Shown here in pieces: positions 10,036 through 21,600 of a stretch of DNA of 64,000 nucleotides. A model generated the notes under the pieces. It worked only from the letters and a program-made list of their open reading frames with translations. It was not told where the DNA came from and did not search any database. The DNA is from Rhynchopus sp. YZ270_cl-10 (Eukaryota > Euglenozoa > Diplonemea > Diplonemida > Diplonemidae). The stretch lies in NCBI GenBank assembly GCA_964035575.1, contig OZ037918.1:1116001-1180000 (forward strand), written 5' to 3'. The translations under genes and the position numbers were made by a program. The stretch's first letter is position 1. Each line of letters starts with the position of its first letter.

Positions 10036-10082
10036 TGCATTTTGCAGCCAAAATGCAACTAGACCAAAGCTGCAAAAAGTTC
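10036..10082 (+). repeat. Inverted dispersed word, copy 2
   Basis: Reverse complement of 8295-8340, with the words TTTTGCAGCCAAAATGCAA and GACCAAAGCTGCAAAA. Confidence 0.65.
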
Positions 10083-10980
10083 TGCGCGCGTGTAGCGCGC
10101 CCGGGTTTGGGACCCCTTTTTGAATTTCGAGGGGCGGTTAAAGTGGGCCAGAATCACAGTTCTGACACTCATTTAGCATTGTGAGCAACGCACTAGTGGT
10201 CGTAACCAAAATTTGTATCAATCAAGAACTTGTCCATTTTCTCGAAATGACCCCACTAGCCCGAAAAAGGGCAAAAAACCCCACCCAAAAAAAGGAAAAA
10301 AACGGGAACATAAATCCAGAATTTTGCTGTTTTTTCCGAGAACAAGGGGCAACCCTGTATATATCCCTCTGCATCACACACCACACATAAACCCTTGCCC
10401 TTTTGCTCTCGTATCTGCGGGTTGTGATGGTTTCCACCTGTAGGACGTCCCCGTTTGTGTGCCTCTTTTCTGTCACTCCCAAGGCTTTTGCGACCAGAAT
10501 GCTTCAACATTTGCGAAGAGCAGCATGCGTTCCATCAAGGCACTAAAAACAAGTGTTCTTCAGTTCATTACGCTAACCGTTGCATCTCGGGGCGAAGTTG
10601 CCGATACACTCTTCACTTCATTTTCAGACCTCAGTCTCTCTCACTCCCGTGAGAGAGTGTCAGGTGGAAGTGGAAAACGTTTTGTTTCATTGCCACAGCG
10701 GTAGTACTGACACAAAAAAGTGTACATATTTGCGTTTCATATTTCATGGTACTTCCCCAACAAACACTCCTACTTTCCCTTGTATTCAGGTTTCACCAAA
10801 ACACATGTGAGATGGACATCTATGCCTCGTGCGGCCCTCATATGTACAGTGAGAGACTGACTGGTGTGTCGGGACGCTGACACAGTGAAGACCACTGCGG
10901 GGATGAAGCACGGACGCATCTCACTGCACCACGACGGGGAACTGCTGCAGGGGAGCTGCCCCCTGGGCAACACAGTATAG
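10083..10980. other. Gene-free spacer
   Basis: No gene is supported. A GCGCGCGTGTAGCGCGC patch lies near 10084-10100. A short hairpin, CTCTCTCAC with its complement, lies near 10637-10658. Confidence 0.35.
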
Positions 10981-11307
10981 AGACCCCACATGACGTGGAC
11001 ACGCATGTGGGTGCACAGAAGGAGTGCCGGCGCCTGCACATCAAGATCGGACGGGACGCCTTCGTGAATGCGATCGCACACAGAAACCTGGAGCGCATCG
11101 AGTTGCTGCTGGCCACAGGCGAGGACCTGCGTGGGGGGAGAGGATCAGTGGCGGCTCGCCGTTGATGGTTGCGGTGAGGAACCGGGCACTACATTGACTG
11201 CACTCTCCCGTTCCCTGGGGCCCCTGCGACCGAGCAAGAGGAGCAACGTTAACGCTGTACTTCGCGGTGCGCAACGTGGATGTCGACATGGTGCTTCTGC
11301 ATCCACC
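10981..11307 (+). pseudogene. Decayed ankyrin-repeat fragment
   Basis: Three short stretches in different frames read like consecutive ankyrin repeats: DAFVNAIAHRNLERIELLL (frame through about 11056-11112), SPLMVAVRNRALH (about 11157-11195) and TLYFAVRNVDVDMVLLHP (about 11252-11305). The spacing of about 33 residues and the 'xLLLxxGxDL' and 'TPLxxAVRN' patterns fit the family. The frame changes between pieces and the in-frame stops mean no continuous product. It is probably a relic of a host ankyrin-repeat gene, though it could instead be exons with unrecognised introns. Confidence 0.45.
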
Positions 11308-11373
11308 TTGTGTCGTTCGCGGTCCTGGACCTGTGGAAGGACAGACACGCCCCTCAGTCTCCTCATTTTGTGG
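11308..11373 (+). repeat. Short fragment matching the LINE 5' coding region
   Basis: About 66 bases around TCGTTCGCGGTCCTGGA and TGTGGAAGGACAGAC match the LINE coding sequence at 14785-14855 with a few changes. It joins the ankyrin-like debris directly, so the LINE 5' module and this region share ancestry or a fragment was copied here. Confidence 0.6.
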
Positions 11374-11439
11374 TGTCAAGCCAGGCCAGTTTCAGGACAA
11401 GAACCTTTCCATCCAAGCACACATCATTCCTCATACACA

Positions 11440-12380
11440 CAGCATCCTTGCACAGCATCCTTGCACAGCATCCTTGCACAGCATCCTTGCACAGCATCCT
11501 TGCACAGCATCCTTGCACAGCATCCTTGCACAGCATCCTTGCACAGCATCCTTGCACAGCATCCTTGCACAGCATCCTTGCACAGCATCCTTGCACAGCA
11601 TCCTTGCACAGCATCCTTGCACAGCATCCTTGCACAGCATCCTTGCACAGCATCCTTGCACAGCATCCTTGCACAGCATCCTTGCACAGCATCCTTGCAC
11701 AGCATCCTTGCACAGCATCCTTGCACAGCATCCTTGCACAGCATCCTTGCACAGCATCCTTGCACAGCATCCTTGCACAGCATCCTTGCACAGCATCCTT
11801 GCACAGCATCCTTGCACAGCATCCTTGCACAGCATCCTTGCACAGCATCCTTGCACAGCATCCTTGCACAGCATCCTTGCACAGCATCCTTGCACAGCAT
11901 CCTTGCACAGCATCCTTGCACAGCATCCTTGCACAGCATCCTTGCACAGCATCCTTGCACAGCATCCTTGCACAGCATCCTTGCACAGCATCCTTGCACA
12001 GCATCCTTGCACAGCATCCTTGCACAGCATCCTTGCACAGCATCCTTGCACAGCATCCTTGCACAGCATCCTTGCACAGCATCCTTGCACAGCATCCTTG
12101 CACAGCATCCTTGCACAGCATCCTTGCACAGCATCCTTGCACAGCATCCTTGCACAGCATCCTTGCACAGCATCCTTGCACAGCATCCTTGCACAGCATC
12201 CTTGCACAGCATCCTTGCACAGCATCCTTGCACAGCATCCTTGCACAGCATCCTTGCACAGCATCCTTGCACAGCATCCTTGCACAGCATCCTTGCACAG
12301 CATCCTTGCACAGCATCCTTGCACAGCATCCTTGCACAGCATCCTTGCACAGCATCCTTGCACAGCATCCTTGCACAGCA
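11440..12380. repeat. 13-bp minisatellite CAGCATCCTTGCA, ~72 copies
   Basis: About 941 bp of essentially perfect 13-bp units. Because 13 is not a multiple of three and the unit lacks stops, several frames on both strands stay open (ILAQHPCTASLHS or CARMLCKDAVQG cycles). I regard these as artefacts of the repeat rather than genes. The LINE copy starts directly after the last unit. Confidence 0.95.
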
Positions 12381-12399
12381 ACTTAGCCCTAGGCTCGCA
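12381..12399 (-). repeat. Antisense copy of the LINE 3'-terminal motif at the 5' junction
   Basis: CTTAGCCCTAGGCTCGC here is the exact complement of the GCGAGCCTAGGGCTAAG word that precedes the poly-A tail of family A (about 23261-23277). It sits between the 13-bp array and the first 5' monomer, so the 5' junction is not a simple one. Confidence 0.75.
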
Positions 12400-12434
12400 G
12401 GGGACCATTTTTTACAGGGGACCATTTTTTACAC
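12400..12434 (+). promoter_or_regulatory. 5' monomers of family A, 2 copies
   Basis: Two ACAGGGGACCATTTTTTAC-type units (18 bp spacing) at the start of the element. The other copies carry six and five. Variable 5' monomers are known as promoter units in some LINEs (mouse L1); a promoter role here is an inference. Confidence 0.5.
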
Positions 12435-12622
12435 ATTACAACACACTTGTCCTTTCTTTTTACCCTCCCTCCCTCCCCCTTTCCTTTGTTTTATTGTGAG
12501 CCTTGTACGCCTCCACGGGGCGGTCCCTGGGCAACGGTTGAGGAGTGCAGGCCGGCGAAGCGCAAGGCGTAGTGTGTCTTGTCCTTCTTTGTTTTCGTTT
12601 TTTGGTTTTTGCCTTTTTAAAA

Positions 12623-15600
12623 ATGAGGAGGAAGGCCCTTTTGGGGGCGTTGTGGGTGGTGCTGCATGTCTGCATCAGCAGCAGCAGCAGGTGCTACACC
12701 AACAGCAGCAGCAACAGCAGCAACAGCAGCATATGCTACACCAGCTGCAACTGCAGCAGAAGCAACAACGGTAGCAACAAGAGCAGCAACAGCAGCAACA
12801 GCAGCAACAGCAGCAACAGCAGCAACAGCAGCAACAGCAGCAACAACATAAGCTGCATCAACAGCAGTAGCAGGAGCACCAACATCAGGAGCGGCAGCTT
12901 CCTATGCTACAACAGCTTCCTCATCAGTGGCAGGAGCCCCATTCCCCCCCTTTTTTACCCCAAAAAGAGGCCTCTTGAGCCCAACAACCCAAGCAGCTGC
13001 AGCTTTGATAGCAGCAACAAAAACGTGTGTGGAGGCAACAAAGCAAAGAACTGTTGTCATAACAACCCACACCCCCCTTCCCCCCATGATATCCCCAAAA
13101 AGAGGCAATGTATGCCCAACCACATCAGTGGCTGCAACTGTGATAGCAGCAAAAACGAAATCTTCGGAGTCCTGGGTGGGGTCCCAGTATCACCCCTGGT
13201 GTGCAGCAGCAGTTCCAAAGGCCTTTACAGCAGCAGTTCCAACAGCAGGCTCTACAGCTTTTTCACCAGCAGTTCCAAAGGCTTCAGCAGCAGCGGTTCC
13301 AACAGCAGGTCCAACAGCAGGCACAACAGCAGTTTAAACAGCAGTTCCAACGGCTTCTGCAGCAGCAAGAGCGTTTCCAAAAGCAGTTCCAGCAGCAGTT
13401 CCAGCAGCAGTTCCAACAGCAGGCACAACAACAGTTTCAACTGCAGTTCCAAAGACTTCTGCAGCAGCAGCTCCAACAGCAGGTCCAACAGCAGGCACAA
13501 CAGCAGTTTCAACAGCAGTTCGAATGGCTTCTGCGGCAGCAGCTCCAACGGCGGGTCCAGCAGCGTCTCCAACAGCAGTTCCAGCAGCAGTTCCAACAGC
13601 AGGCACAACAGCAGTTTAAACAGCAGTTCCAATGGCTTCTGCAGCAGCAGTTCCAACAGCGTTTCCAAAAGCAGTTCCAGCTACAGGCACAACAGCAGTT
13701 TCATCAGCAGTTCCAAGGACTTCTGCGGCAGCAGCTCTAACGGCAGGTCCAACAGCAGTTCCAACAGCAGGCTTAGCAGCAGTTTCAACAGCAGTTCCAA
13801 AGACTTCTGCAGCAGCGTTTCCAACAGCCGTTCCAGCAGCAGTTCCAACAGCAGGCACAACAGCAGTTTAAACAGCAGTTCCAATGGCTTCTGCAGCAGC
13901 AGTTCCAACAGCGTTTCCAAAAGCAGTTCCAGCAACAGGCACAACAGCAGTTTCATCAGCAGTTCCAAGGACTTCTGCGGCAGCAGCTCTAACGGCAGGT
14001 CCAACAGCAGTTCCAACAGCAGGCTTAACAGCAGTTTTAACAGCAGTTCCAAAGACTTCTGCAGCAGCGGTTCCAACAGCAGGTCCAACAGCGTCTCCAA
14101 AAGCAGTTCCAGCAGCAGTTCCAACAGCAGGCACAACAGCAGTTTCAACTGCAGTTCCAAAGACTTCGGCAGCAGCAGCTCCAACAGCAGGTCCAACAGC
14201 AGGCTTAGCAGCAGTTTCAACAGCAGTTCCAAAGACTTCTGCAGCAGCGTTTCCAACAGCCGTTCCAGCAGCAGTTCCAACAGCAGGCACAACAGCAGTT
14301 TAAACAGCAGTTCCAATGGCTTCTGCAGCAGCAGTTCCAACAGCGTTTCCAAAAGCAGTTCCAGCAACAGGCACAACAGCAGGCACAACAGCAGTTTCAT
14401 CAGCAGTTCCAAGGACTTCTGCGGCAGCAGCTCTAACGGCAGGTCCAACAGCAGTTCCAACAGCAGGCTTAACAGCAGTTTTAACAGCAGTTCCATAGAC
14501 TTCTGCAGCAGCAGTTCCAACAGCAGGTCCAACAGCAGCACCAACATCAACAGCAGACGCAGCAACAACAACTTAGGGGGTGGTGAGCGAGGTATGCTGG
14601 TGTTCGGGGTCAGCCTTGAGGGGCGAGAAGGACAGAGTGGCTGTGTGATGATGCGGGTGTGGCAAAAGGGGTGTGTACAGATAGAGTTTTGGTTCGACTG
14701 GTGGTGCAACCTCTGGGAGGTCTTCACCTCCTTGCGTCAACCTGACCCCTGCTGGGTAGTCGAGGCACCTGAGTGGGGAGTGTTTGTGTCGTTCGCGGTC
14801 CTGGATCTGTGGAAGGACAGACGCGCCCCTACCCTCAGTCATCTCATTTTGTGGCTAGTGGGCAGGAGGACCAGGAGGACGCGACGAGGACACCGGTCCT
14901 TGAACTGGACCAAGTCACAGGCGGGCAGGCTCCGTCGGCGCAAGGCGCCCTGCAATCGTCCGCCCTCTCCGGCAGCGCACCCAGTTTTCCGCAGGATCAG
15001 GGTCGCCGATGCGTTGAGAGGTGCTTTGCAGTGTGTGGCCATCTGGGTTCTGGTTTTTGTGGGGTCTGAGCTTGGGAGGTCAGCGCCACATGTTTTGGGT
15101 TGCGCGCTTTTTCGGGACGCGGAGGTGCTGGGGGTGGGTGTGCTGCGGGGACTGTGCCGCGTTCGGAGAGGATGGCGGTGGCTGGAAGGGGCGAGCGAGC
15201 GAGTGCGCCGATGGACCGGAGGGATCCGAGTGGCTGCCAGCTTGGTGAGGGCCAGTGTGATGGGGGTGGGTCAGTTGTCGGTGTGTGCAGCCGAGTGGGT
15301 GTGGGTTGCATGGTCCGCAGGTGGTTGTTTGGCGGGTTTTGTGGCACTGGTCGGCGTCGCGCGCCCACTTGGCTGGGTTCTTCTCTTGGAGGTGCGCCGT
15401 GTGGCAGCACGCAGGTGGACTCGTAGGATCGGGATGGCATTTGGCATGCTGGTGGTGTCCCTACTGGTCTTGCTGTCGTTGTTGTGGCGAGCGGTGACGC
15501 CCTGGGACCTGCGCCCTGCCCCTGCTGATCCGGAGCACCCGATCAGCTTGTCCCCGTTTGCGTTGACCGGTGGGTGCGCAAACGTGAACGCTCCTGCGTA

Positions 15601-18600
15601 TACAGAGCAAGCGGTGTCTGTGGACGCGACTCTGGCGAAGTTTGGAGCTAAACGCATCCCCAACGTGTCCACAAATGATTGTGGTTATGTGGCACTACAC
15701 CTCTGGGACCACGACACGCAGCCGGACGTGAGGGCAATGCGCAAGCAGCTGTATGACACAGCAGTGGAGGTGTCGAACCGCCTGGTGCAGGTGCTGGGGT
15801 CGCAGGAGGCCATGACGGAGTTTGCCAATGGTGTGACCGGCGAGGCCCACCTCAACCACTTGGGGCTTCAGCTCACCGCGACAGCATCCCGCATCAACAT
15901 CGTGGTGGTGCAGGCGTCGGAAGAGAACCCCCTCGTGCGCATCACCCCTGGTAGCAAAAGAGTCGCCAAGTCGTACGCGGAGAGCTTCCAAGCGAAACTT
16001 CCCACGGTCGTCATCGCTCTCTGTGACTCTCACTTTGAGGCAGTGGAGCTTGTCCCGGAGGTGGGGAAGACCAAGGAGGGGATGGCAGAGAAGATGAGGA
16101 AGGAGGCTCGGCAGGCAGTGCTGGACACAGCGCATTTGGATGGCATCATCCCCACCAACACCACCACCACCGCCCCCCTGGCTACCAAGCTGGGACACAT
16201 CAATGCGGATCGGGTGTTCTGCCCCTTTGATGGATGCAGAGCGGGAATTTTGTCTTCGAGTGATGCGGTCGGGGGCCTGTCTCGTAAGGGCTTGCTGCAG
16301 CACATGCGTCGCCACCAGGCGGATGGAGCGTACATCCCCGACGAGCTGTTGGGCCACTTGGGCATGTCGCGCTGTGCGAACGATCAGTGCGACATGCTAT
16401 TGCCGCAGAGCAAGGAGGTCTGCAACACCTGTACGGTGCACTTTGGCGAAGAAGGCTTCACCGCTCCGTCTCCCTCCAGTCGAGGAATGCTGACAGATCA
16501 GGATGACCTCCCCTCCTTTGAAGTCATGGGGACCACCAGGATCCAGCTGAAGGGCGGGTGCCCAGACAAACACCTGCAGCTGTACAGCGAGCTCTTCCTG
16601 AGGGTTCTTATGGACATCCTTGAGTACCAAGACGAGGTGGCCTGGAAGCGCCTTGCACTGTTCTTCACTGTGTTGCACCGGACACGGACAGAACGAGGGG
16701 GCAAGGACCAGGAGCGACGTTTGACGAGCACTTGGGGGAAGGACTTGGAGGCTTGGAAGGCTGGCCAGTATGTCGCCCTGTGGGAGCAAACGGTAGAGGA
16801 GCGGAAGCCAAGGCCCTCTGGGTGGTCGGATGAGGACACTGACGAAGGGAGACGGAAGCGCACCATCGCCAAAGCGAGAGCAGGACTCCCGAGCCAGGCC
16901 ATGTCTTGCGCTACCAGCGACGGCCTCGCCCCACAGACACCGGCGACGCTGGAAAAGCTTCAGACGAAGCACCCAGCCGCTGGGGACTCCAAGGCCCTGG
17001 AGCAGGCGGATTGGCCCCAGCCTCAGGAGGTCCCACCGGTGACAGTGGTGGAGGTGATGAAGGCCCTGCGGAGCATGCCGAAGTCATCGGCGGCGGGTCC
17101 CTCGAACGTGACGGGCGCGCACCTTCGTACACTTTGCCTACAGAGGCGGGCTAAGGGCACTTTGGCAGCGCTGGCCGCAGTGTTGACGTCTTTGGCACGA
17201 GGAAATGCTCCAGTGGAGGTGGCTGAGTTCTTCGCCGGCGCTAACTTGGTGGCTCTCCGGAAGCCTGCAAAGGGGCCGGGCCTGGAGGAGGACGTGCGAC
17301 CGATTGCGGTTGGGGACACTCTCCGCAGACTGGTGGGAAAGATTCTGTCGGCGCGAGTGCGGGTGCCTGCTAGGACGCTTCTTCTTCGAGGGAACCAGGT
17401 GGGGGTGGCAACGGCAAGGGGGGCGGCAGTGGCGACTGATGTTATCTCGCAGTACGCCGTGCGCAACCGCGGAAAAGGTAAAGTCATTTTGAAAATTGAC
17501 TACCGTAACGCGTTCAACTGCGTAGACCGCCTGTCGATGCTAAGAGCGGTCGACGCGAACCTCCCCGAGCTGGCCCCATGGGTGCGATGGTGTTACCTGG
17601 AGCCCTCCAGCCTGTTTTATGGTGGAGATACCATAAGGTCACAGCGCGGAGCTCAACAAGGAGATCCCTTGGGCCCGCTTCTCTTCTCCCTGACCATCCA
17701 CCAGATGGCGCTAGAGCTGAAGGGGCACCCAGGCCTGGATGGGACTTTGTGGTACCTCGATGACGGCTCTCTGCGGGGGTCCCCTAAGGCGGTTTTTGAG
17801 GCGTACCAGGTTCTGCGCACTCGTAGCTCCGAACTGGGGTTGGAGGTGAACGCGAACAAGTGTGAGCTCATCTCCACTGGTGGCGTCTCCAAGGAGGATC
17901 TCGAGGCCGTGGGGTTCACGTTGAACGAGGGTGGACAGGACGCCATGGGTGAAGGCGGGTTTCGGCTGTTGGATGTGGATGGGTTCGATTTCTTGGGCAT
18001 CCCCATTGGGTCTGCGGCTTTCTGCGAGGAGTACATGGCCCGGAAGGTGGACGATTCCCGCCGCAACCTGGAAGCCCTTGTGGACCTCGGGGACTCCCAG
18101 GCAGCCTTCTACGTACTGAGATACTGCGAAGGCTACTGCCGCATGGTGTTCTACATGCGGGGGATCCCACAGTGCGCGGAGTACCTGACGGCTTTTGACG
18201 ACCTGATTGACAGGTGCCTGGCTGCGCTTCTGCATGACCCGGATGGGGCGCTGCCGGAGTTGGCAAGGGCGCAGGCGGCGCTTCCTGTGGCGCTTGGGGG
18301 GCTGGGTATCCGTCGCACAGTGGACCATCGGACGGCTGCGTCCCTCGCCTCTCAGTCAGGGAACCTGCAACTGTCGCAGGCCTTGGACCCTGCGTTCACC
18401 TGGGATGAGGAGAGATGGAACAGCGCGGCTGAGGAGTACAACTCCAGGGTACCGGTGGCGTTTCACGTGGACAGGGCTCAGCCGAAGAAGATCCTGGAGC
18501 AGCAGAGTCTGTCGTCTGCGGTGATTGACGCCCAGGCAGACAAGTTGATGCAACAGCTCTGCATGCGAGACCGAGCACGGATGAAGTCCCTTCTCCTGCC

Positions 18601-21600
18601 GCTTTCTGGGACGTACCTCACGGCGACACCCTCAGCAAGGAACCAGATGTCTTCAGCGGACTTTGCGGTTGTGACCCGTTTCCGACTAGGGGTGGCCATC
18701 CATGCGGAGGGAACGACTTGCTCGGCATGTCAGGGGGGGCAGAAAAGGGTTGTCATGGACTCCTTTGGCGACCACACCTTTGGCTGCCCCTACGCCAAAC
18801 ACCGCGTCGCCCGCCACAACGCCTTGCGGGATTCGGTGTACAGAGCGGCTCAAGGGGCGGGCTTGGACCCTGCTTTGGAGGAGACCGTGAGAGTGGATTT
18901 GGAGTCGAAGAAGCGGCCAGGCGACGTCTACCTCCCAGTAGGAGTGGCGGAAAATGGACCTCGTTGTTTGGACATCACCCACGTGTGCCCCACCTTGCCT
19001 TCCTACAGAACAGGGGCCTCGAAGTTTGTGGGCTGGTCGGCGAAGAACCAGGGCCAGGTCAAACGGGAGAAGCACGAGCGGGATTTGAACAAGATCAACA
19101 CCAAGTTCTCCCCTATTGTGTTTGAAGCCTTCGGGGGTGCAGGCGACGAGGCGAACCTCTTGATTGCGCAGCTTGGAGGCCTGACGACGGGACAGACGTC
19201 GCACCTGACAGGGTCGGCAGAGTTGCGCATCCGGGAGAGCATTGCGGTGGCGTACCAGAAAAAGGTCGCATCTTCCTTTCTGGAGCGGGGTGCTATGTGT
19301 GTAGGGATTGCCACCCTGAAGCGGGAGCCGTGTGTGGAGGTAGATGTGGCACCGTCTGCAGAGGACATGGACCGGTTTGGACGCCGCAGTGCAGGGGCCG
19401 TGGAACCTCTCTGTGATGATGCGAACCCTGACGACGATATGAGTCGTCCTGCTCCAGACCGGTCGGAGGAGCAGCAGGGGAAGCGCAAGAGGGACGTGAA
19501 GCCGGACCACGTGGAGCCACCGAGGAAGCGGACCGGGAGGTTCGATTCGGCTACCGTGATTCCGGAAGGGCCGGGTCTCGATGTGGTGCGTGAGTGGGAG
19601 TTTTTGCGTGAGTGCCCGGCAGCGCAGAGGCCTCGGGCGACGGAACAGGCGGCCAAGCTGGGAGCCTCGAAGGTGACTTGGTCGTTTGTGGCGGGGGACT
19701 GTGCTTTTGAGGCTTTGCTCTTCGCCACTGGGCGCACGGATTTGTCGGTGGAGGGTCTGCGCCAGGCGGCAGTGAAGAAGGTCCAGGGCCGCGCTGATCT
19801 GTCGAGTGCGGCTGTCCCTAATTTTGGGGTCTGGCAGCGGCTGATGACGAGTGGGGACAGAGGAGACGAGCGTACGTGGGCGGATGCCATTGCAGTGGCG
19901 GGGGCAGGGGAGGCTCTTGAGGTATCTGTGGTCATCCTCAACGAGTTCGCCCGCCCTTCTCTGATGGTGCCAAGAAAACGGCCTAAGGCAGTGGTCCTTC
20001 TCCTCCACTCGGGTGACCAGGATGCGGCAGATGGATCCGGCAGTATCCCGGGACACTACGAGCCCCTCACCATGGACCCGGCTCTGCAGCAGCACATCCT
20101 GTCTTTTGAGGCCACAGGTGGTAAGGGGGAGTGCCAGTCAGAGCGCCCCATGGCTTTTGTGGGAGCGAGGGAGGCGGAGGCGTCGAACACTTTCCTGCAG
20201 TGCGAACAATGCAGCAAGCTCTTCGATGCGTCGGACGCACACTTCTGCTGTCACACGTGTGGTGGCTTGGCATGTCTGCACTGCGCTCAGGGGTCCAAGC
20301 ACTGCCCTCTGTCGCAAATTGGCAGGGCGGAATATTTCAGTGCCCTGTCTTTTTTGCACTCGAATGTTCCGGCTCAGGCTGCCTCTGCGGAGGGGAGCGG
20401 AGACCCACCACCTAAACGGGCTCCTTCTCCAGCAGTGCCAGCTCCCGAGGGCGAGGACGTCGAGGAGGTAGACATGCCAATGGCGGGCGAAGAGGGGCAG
20501 CAGGCAGAACAGAAGCAGCAGAAGCACGAGAAGCAACGGAAACAGCAGAAGCAGCAACAACAAAAGGCGGACCAGGTGAAGAAGGAAGCGTTGCAGCGTG
20601 CGTCGGACGCGTGGCAGCAAGCCCTGGAGGTACGGCGGGAGCATCGTCGGTCGTGGGGACCGGATTTGGCCGCGCTTCGGGGCACTTTTGGCGACCGCCA
20701 GCAGGAGTTGAGTCGTTTCCTGGAGGAACAGAATGTGCGTCTGGACCAGGCGAAGGCGGCGGACAGGCATCGTGTGGAGGAGCTGACCGCCAGGCACAAG
20801 CGGGAAGTCGCAGAGGACGCGAAGAAGATGCATGCGCAGTACTTGGAAGACTGCGATCGGCACCCCGAAGCAGGAGAGTCGCTCCGGGCGGAGTATGACA
20901 GGCAACGCTGCGAGAGGCATTACGCCATCGCAGCTAAGCATGAGTCGGAGCAGAAGGCGACCACTCTGTTGTTGACGGCGGTGAACCTCTCCCGACAGCT
21001 GGAGGCAGAACGCATGGTGGCATACGGGCGGTGCTTTGGGGTGGTGTGCGAAGGGCGGCTATTCCTCCCCTGCCATGCGGTGCGGAGAGCGGTGGGCGAC
21101 GACCCTGAAGGACTCGAACCTGACTGTGTCGGCGACTGGATGGCTCTCTTTGGTCCTCAAGGTGCTTCTCCGTGCCCGGGCGAGTTCCTGTACTGCTGGG
21201 CGACACAGCAGCCGTGGAGTGGGAACGGGGAGGGGGACGGTGATTGCCCGGAGTCGGTGGTCGCCCGTCAGGCGGTTAGGAAGATAGCAGGGGAGGCCGG
21301 ATACTGCGATACCTGGGGCAAGACCAGCGCGGTCATCGTCGTTCGGGAAGGCAGGGTCAGCTGGGGAACCCCTTCTCGGGATCAGCTGGAGGAGGAGGTG
21401 GGGCGACAGGCCGAGGCGGCAGACACCGAGGTGCGTGTGAAGGTGGAGGAGATGGATGATGATGAGCAGGAGCAGGAGGAGGACCTCGACACCGCGATGG
21501 AGGGGGCGGATCGCTCGCTTTCTCTGTCAGTGGAAGGCATCCCTGACCAGAAGAAGCAAGCGAGGGTGAGGGAATTGCTGAGGGCGCAGAGCGAGGCTTG

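Noticed and set aside
11068-12499. Long open frames over the 13-bp repeat on both strands (up to 568 codons)
   Set aside because: They consist of the repeat cycle itself; a stop-free 13-bp unit opens several frames automatically, and no domain is present.
13252-14727. Minus-strand Leu-rich and Ala/Val-rich frames within the LINE N-terminus
   Set aside because: Antisense shadows of CAG-rich DNA. The plus Ser/Asn frame is continuous with the RT domains and is preserved in three copies.
18686-20095. 469-codon minus-strand frame opposite the LINE endonuclease and OTU region
   Set aside because: GC-rich antisense shadow of a convincing coding frame, with no domain signal.
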